Of a stretch of DNA of 64,000 nucleotides, positions 25,964 through 35,104 are shown piece after piece. The DNA is taken from the NCBI GenBank assembly GCA_017470985.1, contig JAFUXA010000011.1, positions 208,567 to 272,566 on the forward strand, written 5' to 3'. The notes beneath the pieces are model-generated. The model was not told the origin of the DNA and made no database searches. It worked only from the letters and a program-made list of their open reading frames with translations. Position 1 is the stretch's first letter; every line of letters begins with the position of its first letter. Source of the stretch: Lachnospiraceae bacterium (lineage in GTDB: Bacteria; Bacillota; Clostridia; Lachnospirales; Lachnospiraceae). Position numbers and translations under genes: made by a program.

Positions 25964-26764
25964 ATGAGAATATATGTATGCGTGAAACAGGTACCGGATA
26001 CATCAGGTAAGGTAGCGGTAAATGATAATGGAACTCTAAACCGTGCATCTATGGCTACAATTATCAATCCTGATGATATGAATGCTGTTGAGGCAGCGTT
26101 GCAGTTAAAGGATGAGTTAGGCTGTCAGGTGACAGTAGTGACTATGGGACCACCTCCAGCAGAAGGTATGCTTCGTGAGCTTATGGCTATGGGAGCAGAT
26201 GATGCTGTATTGGTATCAGGCAGAGAGTTCGGTGGTTCAGATACATTTGCCACATCACAGATTATTGCAGGTGCATTGCACAATCTGGGAATCGGCAAGG
26301 ATGATATTGTATTCTGTGGTCGTCAGGCTATTGATGGAGATACAGCACAGGTTGGACCTCAGATTGCTGAGAAGTTGAATCTTCCACAGGTTACATATGC
26401 AGCAGATATCAAGAAGAAGGGCGATGTACTCTGTGTTAAGAGACTCTTAGAAGATGGATATATGACAATTGAGGTTCAGACTCCATGTCTTATTACATGC
26501 GTGAAGGAGTTAAATGAGCCTAGATATCTGACTGTCAAGGGCGTAATGGAGAATTATGACAAGGATATAGTTGTATTGGATTACGAGGCTTTGAAGGATG
26601 AGGAATTGATTGATGTTGATTCTATCGGTTTGAAGGGTTCTCCAACTAACATTTTCAAATCATTTACACCACCTCAGAAGGGCGCAGGCAGAATGCTTGC
26701 AGGCAGTGTGGAAGATATGTCAAATGAATTGGTAACAGAGCTTCTGAAGAAGCATATCGTATAA
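25964..26764 (+). CDS. etfB: Electron transfer flavoprotein beta subunit
   Basis: A 266-residue EtfB with the N-terminal CVKQVPDTSG and the nucleotide loop CGRQAIDGDTAQVGP, as in the EtfB of clostridial butyryl-CoA and caffeyl-CoA systems. These can use NADH to reduce both the acyl-CoA enzyme and ferredoxin. Whether this one bifurcates cannot be decided by eye. Third gene of the operon; 15-base gap before it and 13 after. Confidence 0.93.
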   Translation: MRIYVCVKQVPDTSGKVAVNDNGTLNRASMATIINPDDMNAVEAALQLKDELGCQVTVVTMGPPPAEGMLRELMAMGADDAVLVSGREFGGSDTFATSQIIAGALHNLGIGKDDIVFCGRQAIDGDTAQVGPQIAEKLNLPQVTYAADIKKKGDVLCVKRLLEDGYMTIEVQTPCLITCVKELNEPRYLTVKGVMENYDKDIVVLDYEALKDEELIDVDSIGLKGSPTNIFKSFTPPQKGAGRMLAGSVEDMSNELVTELLKKHIV

Positions 26765-26777
26765 CAGGAGGTTAGAG

Positions 26778-27881
26778 ATGGCATTTGATAATGAGAGAAT
26801 AGAAGATTATAAGGATATATGGGTGTTCTGCGAGCAGAGAGAAGGCAAGCTTATGAGCACTGATATCGAACTTATCAGCGAAGGTAGAAAGCTTGCTGAT
26901 GAAAGAGGTGCTAAGCTGGTAGGACTCTTGCTTGGAGGCAATGGCATTGCTGACGCGGCACAAGAGCTAGGCGGATATGGCGCTGACAAGGTATATGTAA
27001 TTGAGGATGAGAAACTTGATGTATATACAACAGATGCTTATACCAAGGCAATCTGTGATATGATAAATGATAAGAAGCCGGAGGTATTCCTGGTGGGAGC
27101 TTCTACAATCGGTAGAGATTTGGCTCCTCGTGTGGCTGCAAGACTTCATACAGGTTTGTGTGCTGACTGTACACATCTGGATATCAACATGGATCTATAC
27201 ACAGACTTCCTTAGAGAAGCATCTACAATGGATATTGATAATATGACATTTGATATGGAGGATACTAACCTCAAGATGACAAGACCTGCATTTGGCGGTC
27301 ATATGATGGCTACAATTATCTGTCCTAGATTCCGTCCATGCATGGCTACAGTTCGCCCGGGCGTATTGAAGAAGGCTGAGTTCGATGAGAAGAAGGCTGC
27401 TTCAGTGGTGGTTGAGAAGCTTCAGGTGACATTTGCAGCAGGAGATATCAGAACTAAAGTCCTTGAGGTTGTGAAGGAAGCCCGCAAGATGGTTGATCTC
27501 ATTGGTGCAGAGGTTATCGTATCTGTAGGAAATGGTATCAGCAAGGATCCTGAGAAGGGAATTAAGCTTGCAGAGGAATTGGCAGAGGCTCTCGGCGGTG
27601 GCGTAGTAGGTGCCAGCCGTGCAGTTACAGATGCAGGATGGCTTACAGCTGATCATCAGGTAGGACAGACAGGTAAGACTGTACGCCCTAGAATCTATGT
27701 GGCTCTTGGAATATCAGGAGCTATTCAGCACAAAGCTGGAATGGAAGATTCGGAGATTATCATTGCGGTTAATACTTCAGATGATGCTCCGATTTTCGAG
27801 GTGGCTGATTACGGTCTCGTAGGAGATCTGTATGAGGTTGTGCCGGCTATGATTGCTGATTTACAGGCAAATATTGCATAG
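26778..27881 (+). CDS. etfA: Electron transfer flavoprotein alpha subunit
   Basis: A 367-residue EtfA. The C-terminal FAD domain shows GASRAVTDAGW, the HQVGQTGKTVRP signature, GISGAIQH and a late NTSDDAPIFEVADYGLVGD. The N-terminus is somewhat longer than usual but carries no ferredoxin-like Cys motifs, unlike CarE of Acetobacterium woodii. Start after AGGAGG. Last gene of the CoA operon, followed by a terminator at 27945. Confidence 0.93.
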   Translation: MAFDNERIEDYKDIWVFCEQREGKLMSTDIELISEGRKLADERGAKLVGLLLGGNGIADAAQELGGYGADKVYVIEDEKLDVYTTDAYTKAICDMINDKKPEVFLVGASTIGRDLAPRVAARLHTGLCADCTHLDINMDLYTDFLREASTMDIDNMTFDMEDTNLKMTRPAFGGHMMATIICPRFRPCMATVRPGVLKKAEFDEKKAASVVVEKLQVTFAAGDIRTKVLEVVKEARKMVDLIGAEVIVSVGNGISKDPEKGIKLAEELAEALGGGVVGASRAVTDAGWLTADHQVGQTGKTVRPRIYVALGISGAIQHKAGMEDSEIIIAVNTSDDAPIFEVADYGLVGDLYEVVPAMIADLQANIA

Positions 27882-27944
27882 GAAAGCCTGTGATACTTAC
27901 AACGAATTTATAGTGCAGTGAAATATATAAACTTGATACGAGAG

Positions 27945-27975
27945 AGGCAGGTGCCGGGCTGGGTGCCTGCCTTTT
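27945..27975 (+). terminator. Terminator of the CoA-transferase/Etf operon
   Basis: AGGCAGG paired with CCTGCCT, extended by an inner CC-GG pair, then TTTT. The T-run also serves as start of the next promoter. Confidence 0.85.
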
Positions 27976-28076
27976 GCTTTATATATGAATTGGTGTTATA
28001 ATGCTTCCATATGTATAAAATCGCTAGGACTGCGATTTTGTAAAATAATCATGCTTAGGAACGACATATAAGCATG
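27974..28076 (+). promoter_or_regulatory. Promoter and structured leader of the glf operon
   Basis: TTGCTT at 27974-27979, 17 bases, TATAAT at 27997-28002; the -35 box overlaps the tail of the preceding terminator. The leader then has two hairpins: AAAATCGC with GCGATTTT (28017-28039) and CATGCTT with AAGCATG (28050-28076). They stand before the ribosome site and may act on elongation or translation. Confidence 0.6.
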
Positions 28077-28107
28077 GAAAATGCAATTGAAAAAGGAGAA
28101 AAAGAAG

Positions 28108-29226
28108 ATGCATTACGATTATTTAGTGGTAGGTTCTGGACTGTATGGTGCAGTATTTGCCAGAGAGGCTGTAAAGGCTGGAAAGACTGTAAAGGTTATT
28201 GATAAGAGACCAAACATTGCAGGAAATGTCTACACAGAGGATGTGGAAGGAATCCATGTACACAAGTACGGCGCACATATCTTCCATACTAACAACAAGA
28301 AGGTGTGGGATTACATCACTCAGTATGCTGAGTTCAATAGATTTACAAATTCGCCAGTTGCAAATTACAAGGGAGAGCTTTACTCGCTTCCATTTAACAT
28401 GTACACATTCAATAAGATGTGGGGTGTTGTAACTCCTGAGGAGGCAGCTGCCAAGATTGAGGAGCAGAAGCGCGAGGCTAATATTACAGAGCCTAAGAAC
28501 CTTGAGGAGCAGGCTATCTCACTTGTTGGTACAGATATCTATGAGAAGCTTATCAAGGGTTATACAGAGAAGCAGTGGGGACGTGATTGTACAGATCTTC
28601 CTTCATTTATTATCAAGAGACTTCCTGTCAGACTTACATTTGATAACAACTACTTCAACGCTTTGTACCAGGGAATCCCAATGGGTGGATATACCAAGAT
28701 GGTGGCAAACCTCCTTGATGGAATTGAAGTTGAATTAAATGTTGATTACCTTGAGAATAAGGAAGAACTTGATAAGATTGCTGACAAGGTGGTATACACA
28801 GGTCCAATCGATGCTTACTTCGATTATAAGCTTGGTACACTTGAGTATCGTTCAGTTAGATTTGAGACAGAGCTTCTGGACAAGCCAAACTTCCAGGGAA
28901 ATGCTGCTGTAAATTATACAGACAGAGAGACTCCTTGGACTCGTATTATCGAGCACAAGTGGTTTGAGTTCGGTAAGGATGATGAGGGAAATGATCTTCC
29001 AAAGACTGTTATCTCAAGAGAGTATTCTTCTGAGTGGAAGCCTGGAGATGAGCCATATTATCCTGTAAATGATGAGAAGAATGGTGCATTGTATGAGGAG
29101 TACAAGAAGCTTGCTGAGGGTGAGACAAATATCATTTTCGGTGGTAGACTTGGTGAGTATAAGTACTATGATATGGATGCAGTAATTGCATCTGCACTTG
29201 ATATGTGTGAGAGAGAATTAGCGTAA
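28108..29226 (+). CDS. glf: UDP-galactopyranose mutase
   Basis: Flavoenzyme that converts UDP-galactopyranose to UDP-galactofuranose. The 372-residue protein has the FAD loop VGSGLYGAVFA, the HKYGAHIFHTN motif, YTEKQWG, and a late GGRLGEYKYYDM, as in bacterial Glf (usual length 365-390). I place the start at ATG 28108, 9 bases after AAAAGGAG; the ATG at 28081 lies before the ribosome site. First gene of the galactan operon. Confidence 0.95.
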   Translation: MHYDYLVVGSGLYGAVFAREAVKAGKTVKVIDKRPNIAGNVYTEDVEGIHVHKYGAHIFHTNNKKVWDYITQYAEFNRFTNSPVANYKGELYSLPFNMYTFNKMWGVVTPEEAAAKIEEQKREANITEPKNLEEQAISLVGTDIYEKLIKGYTEKQWGRDCTDLPSFIIKRLPVRLTFDNNYFNALYQGIPMGGYTKMVANLLDGIEVELNVDYLENKEELDKIADKVVYTGPIDAYFDYKLGTLEYRSVRFETELLDKPNFQGNAAVNYTDRETPWTRIIEHKWFEFGKDDEGNDLPKTVISREYSSEWKPGDEPYYPVNDEKNGALYEEYKKLAEGETNIIFGGRLGEYKYYDMDAVIASALDMCERELA

Positions 29227-29227
29227 G

Positions 29228-30265
29228 ATGGAGAAAATATTGTCGATAATTGTGCCGACTTATAATGCGGCACAGTATCTCGACAAGGGGCTGACATCAT
29301 TTATTGTTGATGAGGAGCTTATGAATAAGCTGGAAGTCATTGTGGTAAATGATGGTACTCCTGATAATAGTGTCGAGATAGCTAGTAAATATGTGGCGAA
29401 ATATCCTGATACATTTAGAATCTTGAATAAGGAAAATGGTGGCCATGGATCTGCTATAAATGCAGGCGTGAAGGCTGCAAAGGGTAGATATTTCAAGGTT
29501 ATAGATGCGGATGACTGGGTAGATGCAGAGGGATTTCCTAAATTCATTAGAGCTCTTGAGGGTGTGGACGCCCAGGTGGTTGTGACGCCATATCAGAAAT
29601 ATGATATTAGCAATGGCGCGGTTACGGATATGACTTGTCATCCAACTAGATTTAGACAAAATTATAATATGGGCCAGGTCATGGACCAGTGGCAGCAGAT
29701 ATGTGATGACATGCACTTCTGGGGCATGACATATAATACAGAATTTTATAGAAGCTTAAATTATGATTTGCTGGAAGGCGTATTCTATGAAGATCAGGAA
29801 TTTGCTACAGTTCCGGCAAGTTATGCCAATAAGGTATGCTTCCTTGATATGATGGTATATATCTATAGAATCGGTGATGTGAATCAGTCCGTATTTGGAG
29901 ATACACAGGTTAAGAGGAGAAGTCATCTTGAAGCTGTGCTAGAGGCTTTGTTGAAACAGTATGATAGACAGGCTGATATGCCAGATGGTGGAGATAGATA
30001 CTATCGCAAGAAGACTGCAATGGTAATCACAAGTTACTATCAGATTATGCTTCTAAAGAACCGTGACAAGAAGATGGGGCGTCAGGAAGTGGCTGAGATA
30101 AATGAGATTATAATGGCACAGGCTCCAGATATATATGCTATGGTTGCCAAGAAATGTAAGGGCTTTGTTGCATTTAGCTATATGCATATAAGCAATGATG
30201 CATATGAGAAATGGGCTCCGAAGCTTATTGGGCTTATAAGAAAAGTAAAAGGTCAGAATGTATAA
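29228..30265 (+). CDS. Family 2 glycosyltransferase
   Basis: A 345-residue GT-A fold transferase. N-terminal SIIVPTYNAAQYL, nucleotide-sugar site VNDGTPDNS, acceptor-side GGHGSAINAGVKAAKG and the metal motif DADDWVD are all visible. No membrane helix. In this operon it probably adds the first sugar or a repeat sugar of the galactofuranose-containing polymer at the inner face. One base separates it from glf, and its stop overlaps the start of wzm. Confidence 0.88.
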   Translation: MEKILSIIVPTYNAAQYLDKGLTSFIVDEELMNKLEVIVVNDGTPDNSVEIASKYVAKYPDTFRILNKENGGHGSAINAGVKAAKGRYFKVIDADDWVDAEGFPKFIRALEGVDAQVVVTPYQKYDISNGAVTDMTCHPTRFRQNYNMGQVMDQWQQICDDMHFWGMTYNTEFYRSLNYDLLEGVFYEDQEFATVPASYANKVCFLDMMVYIYRIGDVNQSVFGDTQVKRRSHLEAVLEALLKQYDRQADMPDGGDRYYRKKTAMVITSYYQIMLLKNRDKKMGRQEVAEINEIIMAQAPDIYAMVAKKCKGFVAFSYMHISNDAYEKWAPKLIGLIRKVKGQNV

Positions 30266-31041
30266 TGAAGATATTTAGAGAGATTTACGAATATAGAGAC
30301 CTGGTAAAGGAACTGGTCTCAAAAGATTTGAAGTTGAAATACAGAAGAAGTTTTTTGGGATATGTATGGTCCATACTTAATCCCCTTGGAATTATGCTTG
30401 TAATGGTTATAGTATTTTCCAATATGTTCCGTTGGGATATTAAGTATTATCCAGTATATTTGATTATAGGACAGACAATGTTCAATTACATGAATCAGGC
30501 TACAAGTCATTCTATGTATTCAATATTGGATAATGCTTCATTGCTGAAGAAAATATATATACCGAAGTACATATTTACATTTTCCAAAGTTACAAGTGAT
30601 TTGATGGATTTCATGTTCTCCATGGGAGCTATACTTTTGGTTATGATTGTGACCAGGGTGCCGTTTTCTCTTCATCTGTTTTGGGTGCCGGTTGTGGCAT
30701 TTGAGCTGTATTTATTTGTATTAGGACTTGGATTATTCTTGGCTCAGGCGTCAGTGTTTTTCCGTGATATTCAGTATATCTATGGAGTTATACTTACAGC
30801 CTGGACTTATCTGACTCCAATCTTCTATCCAGAGTCAATGCTTCCTGAGTGGTTGCACTTCCTGGTAGTGAGATTTAATCCAATGTTCTTCTATGTGAAG
30901 CAGATGAGACAATGTATTATCGAACAGGCTAATCCTGATCCTAAGCTTATATTGGCAGGATTTGGTTGTGGCGCGTTGTTTATCCTTGTTGGAGGATTAT
31001 TCTTCAAGAGAAATCAGGGTAAATTTATATTATATATTTAG
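30265..31041 (+). CDS. wzm: ABC-2 polysaccharide export permease (Wzm-like)
   Basis: A 258-residue permease with about six membrane helices. The N-terminus LVSKDLKLKYRRSFLGYVWSILNPL is the family signature (YRRS-LG-W), and the C-terminal part has YLTPIFYPESMLP and NPM near the last helices. It pairs with the ATPase gene that follows. I place the start at ATG 30265 rather than 30211, since the longer form would overlap the GT2 gene without a ribosome site. It exports a lipid-linked polymer made inside the cell. Confidence 0.9.
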   Translation: MKIFREIYEYRDLVKELVSKDLKLKYRRSFLGYVWSILNPLGIMLVMVIVFSNMFRWDIKYYPVYLIIGQTMFNYMNQATSHSMYSILDNASLLKKIYIPKYIFTFSKVTSDLMDFMFSMGAILLVMIVTRVPFSLHLFWVPVVAFELYLFVLGLGLFLAQASVFFRDIQYIYGVILTAWTYLTPIFYPESMLPEWLHFLVVRFNPMFFYVKQMRQCIIEQANPDPKLILAGFGCGALFILVGGLFFKRNQGKFILYI

Positions 31042-31050
31042 GATGAGATT

Positions 31051-31809
31051 ATGGTTGAATATAGTAAATATAATGGACAAGAGTATATGATTGATATTGA
31101 TGATGTCACGGTTAGATTTAATATGGCATCAGAGATAGTTGACAATCTCAAAGAATACTTTATCAAGCTGGTGAAGCATCAGTTAATGTTTCAGGAGTTT
31201 CTGGCTGTAAAGGATTTCAGCTTGAAAATCAAACCGGGTGAAGCATGGGGATTTGTAGGAACTAATGGTGCCGGTAAGTCTACCATGTTGAAACTTATTT
31301 CGGGAATCCTCGAACCGTACAAGGGTAAGGTTACAGTAAATGGTACAATTGCTCCACTTATTGAGCTTGGTGCAGGATTCGATATGAACTTAACAGCGAG
31401 AGAGAATATCTATCTAAATGGTACTTTGCTTGGCCATAGTCGTAAATTTATGGATGAGCATTTTGATGAGATTGTAGATTTCGCTGAGCTTTGGGACTTT
31501 CTTGATGTGCCAATCAAGAATTATTCATCAGGTATGCAGGCTAGAATTGCCTTTGCCATTGCTACAATGGTGCGTCCTGATATATTGATTGTAGATGAAG
31601 TACTTGCTGTTGGAGATTTCAAGTTCCAGGAGAAATGCCATCAGAGAATGCGTGAGATGCTGGATGGTGGTACAACTCTTCTGCTTGTGTCTCATAACAT
31701 AGATGATATTAAAAAATTATGCGATCACGCAGCATGGATTGATCATGGTAATTTGGTTGCAGCAGGTAATGCAGAAGATATCTGTAATAGATATGTGAGC
31801 GAAGTTTAG
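31051..31809 (+). CDS. wzt: ABC polysaccharide export ATPase (Wzt-like)
   Basis: A 252-residue ATPase: Walker A GTNGAGKST, the Tag/Wzt-type ELGAGFDMNLTARENI, signature YSSGMQARI, Walker B ILIVDEVLAVGD, and switch His in VSHN. It lacks the C-terminal carbohydrate-binding domain of O9a-type Wzt, so export is probably not tied to recognition of a chain end by this subunit. Partner of the permease just upstream. Confidence 0.92.
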   Translation: MVEYSKYNGQEYMIDIDDVTVRFNMASEIVDNLKEYFIKLVKHQLMFQEFLAVKDFSLKIKPGEAWGFVGTNGAGKSTMLKLISGILEPYKGKVTVNGTIAPLIELGAGFDMNLTARENIYLNGTLLGHSRKFMDEHFDEIVDFAELWDFLDVPIKNYSSGMQARIAFAIATMVRPDILIVDEVLAVGDFKFQEKCHQRMREMLDGGTTLLLVSHNIDDIKKLCDHAAWIDHGNLVAAGNAEDICNRYVSEV

Positions 31810-31831
31810 TGAGAATTTGTGAGGTATAAGG

Positions 31832-33646
31832 ATGATATATAAAGTACAGAATATTATATTTCCTGAAAATGAGAAGAGTGAATATAAGCCAGAACTTTTT
31901 TATAAAAAAGGAAATCTTGCCTATGATAAGGTGTCATGTAAGGCTTATATTGCTAAATATATGACAGTTGATTTTTCTACTTATTTTAATTCCTTTTCAT
32001 ATGTGAAATGGAATAAATATACAAATATGAAGTCGGTGGAACTTCATCTAACCATAAGTGGCGATTTTTCTATTAGATTATTTGGTTATAAGGATACAGA
32101 GGGATGTGTACAGCAATTTGAAATTGCCGAGCAAAGAGTACAGAACGATGAGGCGCGTGAGGTGGTTTTGAAGTTCGGTGATACCGATTGCGATATCCTT
32201 GCTTTTTCCATTACTACATTTAGCGATTGCGTGTTGGAAAATGGTGGCTATTATATTGATAATGACGCTGAATTAAATGATGTAAGATTAGCACTTGCTA
32301 CTACAACATTTAAGCAAGAGCATTATATTATCCCTAATGTAGAAAACATTAAGAAGCATATTATTAATAGCAATGAAGATATTGCGAAGAACTTTGAGGT
32401 CTTTGTAATTGATAATGGTCGTACACTTGATGTTAATCAATTTGAATGCGACCAAGTGAGGGTTGTTCCGAATCCTAATGCTGGCGGATCAGGCGGCTTT
32501 TGTCGTGGAATGATGTGCGCTATTGATTCACCAAATAAACCTACACATCTACTACTAATGGATGATGATGTAATGATTATTCCAGAATCTATTATCCGTA
32601 CTTATAATTTGTATCGTTGTGTAAATGATGAGTGGAAGGATGCATTTGTCAGTGGAGCTATGCTTTCATATGAGAAGATTGTATGGCAGGAAGAGGACAT
32701 GGGCTATGTGGTAGATGAAGGACTGTTCGCACCAGTCAAGAAGCCTATGAATATTTCAAAAATACAGTATATTGTGAAGAATGATGCGTATCATTGGGAA
32801 ATGCATGAAAATACATATGCTCCATGGTGGTATTGTTGTATCCCTATGAAATATGTGAGAAATGATAATTTACCACTTCCTCTTTTTGTTCGCGGCGATG
32901 ACTCTGAGTTTAGTATCAGAAATCACTGCAAGATTATGACAATGAATTCTATTGGCATTTGGCACAAGGGATTTGCAGCTAAGCATTTCGCTTCAAAGGA
33001 ATATTATCAGGTATATAGAAATGCATTTATTGCACAGGCTATATCTGGGGAATTCCAAAATGCCCGCTTCATTGATAATCTGAGAAAGTATTTTAATACA
33101 GAAATTAATAGATTGAATTATGTGGCTGCGAATCAGTTATGCGATGCTCTTGAAGATTATCTTAAGGGTCCTAGTGTAATTGAAAACAATAATGGCGCTG
33201 AGATGATGATGGCTGAAGGTAAGAAGAATGAAGTGCTTAAATCATTTGATGAGCTTGGATTGAATATTGATTTGGAAAGTCTATATGAATGGAAAGAACG
33301 TAGCTTTATGCAGAAAGTAGTTATGAAAATAACTCAAAATGGTCATAAATATTTACCAAGTAGATTTTTGAAGAATGAGCCGGGGGTACTTCCTTTTGAC
33401 TTGTATACATGGTTCCCTCAGAAATCATATCGCAGAAAGACTGTTATTGCTGTTAGTGAGTTGGATAGGACGGCAGTTGTACGTCATATGGATAAGAATG
33501 AATACAAGAAGGTTATGGCTAGATGGAATTCGCTTGTAAATAGATTCAATGCAGAGGGCGGCGAGATTGCTGCACAATATGCTGCAAACAAGGCTAGATT
33601 TACTTCGAGAGAATTTTGGAATAAGTATTTAGAGATTGAGGAATAA
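31832..33646 (+). CDS. GlfT2-like galactofuranosyltransferase
   Basis: A 604-residue processive transferase. An N-terminal beta-rich domain (about 1-150) leads into a GT-A domain with VIDNGRTLD, the PNPNAGGSGGFCRGM segment, and the triple Asp D244-D246 in LLLMDDDVM. Later come WWYCCIP, RGDDSEFSIR and the catalytic-side HKGF. This is the layout of mycobacterial GlfT2, which polymerises galactofuranose from UDP-Galf, and glf lies four genes upstream. A helical C-terminal part completes it. Confidence 0.87.
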   Translation: MIYKVQNIIFPENEKSEYKPELFYKKGNLAYDKVSCKAYIAKYMTVDFSTYFNSFSYVKWNKYTNMKSVELHLTISGDFSIRLFGYKDTEGCVQQFEIAEQRVQNDEAREVVLKFGDTDCDILAFSITTFSDCVLENGGYYIDNDAELNDVRLALATTTFKQEHYIIPNVENIKKHIINSNEDIAKNFEVFVIDNGRTLDVNQFECDQVRVVPNPNAGGSGGFCRGMMCAIDSPNKPTHLLLMDDDVMIIPESIIRTYNLYRCVNDEWKDAFVSGAMLSYEKIVWQEEDMGYVVDEGLFAPVKKPMNISKIQYIVKNDAYHWEMHENTYAPWWYCCIPMKYVRNDNLPLPLFVRGDDSEFSIRNHCKIMTMNSIGIWHKGFAAKHFASKEYYQVYRNAFIAQAISGEFQNARFIDNLRKYFNTEINRLNYVAANQLCDALEDYLKGPSVIENNNGAEMMMAEGKKNEVLKSFDELGLNIDLESLYEWKERSFMQKVVMKITQNGHKYLPSRFLKNEPGVLPFDLYTWFPQKSYRRKTVIAVSELDRTAVVRHMDKNEYKKVMARWNSLVNRFNAEGGEIAAQYAANKARFTSREFWNKYLEIEE

Positions 33647-33650
33647 GAAG

Positions 33651-35078
33651 ATGAAGAAGATTTTGTTTTACAACTGGATTCAATTTGACGACGAGAAGAA
33701 TCGTGGCGGTGGAGTAACTATTTATCAGAGAAATATTATCAATGCCTTTGCTGCAGATGATGATTATGAAGTATATTTCTTGAGCTCAGGTAGACATTTT
33801 AGTCCTAAGCGTAAAACATATTATGTAAAGACAGAAAATAATCTCGGTGATAAGTGTCATTCTTATAAAATTATTAATTCGACAATTTTAGCACCATCAT
33901 ATATGCAGTTTTATGATGTTGCAGCATATTATAATGATACTAAGATGTATGAGGTTTTAAAGAAGTTTATTCAGGAAGTAGGACCGTTTGATACTATTCA
34001 TTTCAATAACTTCGAGGGACTTACAACCAATGTAATGAGAATAAAAGAGGATTATCCTGATACTAGAATAATCTATTCTATTCATAATTATTTCGCATTC
34101 TGTCCTCAGGTAGGTCTGTGGTACAAGAATCATGCAAATTGTAAGGCAGAGCATTTCAATAATGGTGAAGGCTGTACAGATTGTTCGGAATGGATTAATA
34201 GAAAGGCGCAGAGAACATATGGTGAGGCTGAGTACATGCTTACATCTCTAGGATTGCCTGCTGAGACTAAAGCACAGCTTGCGCTTACAAGAATTATGCG
34301 AGCTCCTCAAATTATTGAGCAAAAGATTAAGAAACCAGAACGAGGTGCTGTGCAGACATGGTCTACCGCAGATGAGTATGTGAAATTCAGACAAAGTAAT
34401 GTTGATAATTTGAATAAATATTGTGATTGCGTAGTTGCTGTATCTGATAGAGTGGGTGAAATTGCTGTTGAGATGGGTGTAAATCCTGATAAGGTAAAAA
34501 CTCTCTATATCGGAACAAAGTTTGCTTCAGAACAAAAACCAGGAAAGGTTTGGACTGGAGATAAGTTGAATATTATATATATGGGATTCCCTAGAGATGA
34601 CAAAGGATTTTTCTTTTTAGTAAATACGTTGTATAATATAGATGAGAATCTCGCTAAAAAGATTAATGTAACATTCGCAACTAAGACGGATGATGAGGGC
34701 ATCATTAATTGGATTAACGGATTAGGCGAGAAGTTTAATTCTGTTAAATGGATTAATGGATATACTCATGATAATTTAAATGATATTCTTGCAGATCAAG
34801 ATTTAGGTATTGTACCTATTCTGTGGGAAGATAATTTGCCACAGGTTGCAATTGAAATGGCGGCGAATGGTGTGCCAGTATTAACAGGTGATTTGGGTGG
34901 AGCTAAGGAGCTTAGTGATTCAAAAGAGTTTGTCTTCGAAAGTGGTAATGCAGATGAATTCGAAGCAAAGTTGAAGGCTATAGTAGAGACTCCAAATCTG
35001 ACACAGAAGTACTGGGATGGTTATCATAAATTAACTACAATGGATAAGCATATCCAGCAGTTGAAAGAAATATACTGA
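33651..35078 (+). CDS. Family 4-type glycosyltransferase
   Basis: A 475-residue GT-B fold protein. N-terminal NRGGGVTIYQRNIINAF, then SIHNYFAFC, and in the C-terminal nucleotide-sugar half IYMGFPRDDKGF, followed by GIVPILWEDNLPQVAIEMAANGVPVL, the GT4 E-x7-E region. A cluster of Cys (CPQ, NCKAEH, CTDC) in the middle may be structural or metal-binding. I use the ATG at 33651, 9 bases after GAGG; an upstream TTG in frame at 33636 is less likely. Follows the GlfT2-like gene by 4 bases. Confidence 0.82.
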   Translation: MKKILFYNWIQFDDEKNRGGGVTIYQRNIINAFAADDDYEVYFLSSGRHFSPKRKTYYVKTENNLGDKCHSYKIINSTILAPSYMQFYDVAAYYNDTKMYEVLKKFIQEVGPFDTIHFNNFEGLTTNVMRIKEDYPDTRIIYSIHNYFAFCPQVGLWYKNHANCKAEHFNNGEGCTDCSEWINRKAQRTYGEAEYMLTSLGLPAETKAQLALTRIMRAPQIIEQKIKKPERGAVQTWSTADEYVKFRQSNVDNLNKYCDCVVAVSDRVGEIAVEMGVNPDKVKTLYIGTKFASEQKPGKVWTGDKLNIIYMGFPRDDKGFFFLVNTLYNIDENLAKKINVTFATKTDDEGIINWINGLGEKFNSVKWINGYTHDNLNDILADQDLGIVPILWEDNLPQVAIEMAANGVPVLTGDLGGAKELSDSKEFVFESGNADEFEAKLKAIVETPNLTQKYWDGYHKLTTMDKHIQQLKEIY

Positions 35079-35104
35079 TAATGAGATGAGAAAGGGGGAA
35101 CTTT

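Noticed and set aside
28081-28107. Earlier ATG for glf at 28081
   Set aside because: The AAAAGGAG site lies after it and fits ATG 28108; the extra residues are not part of the Glf family.
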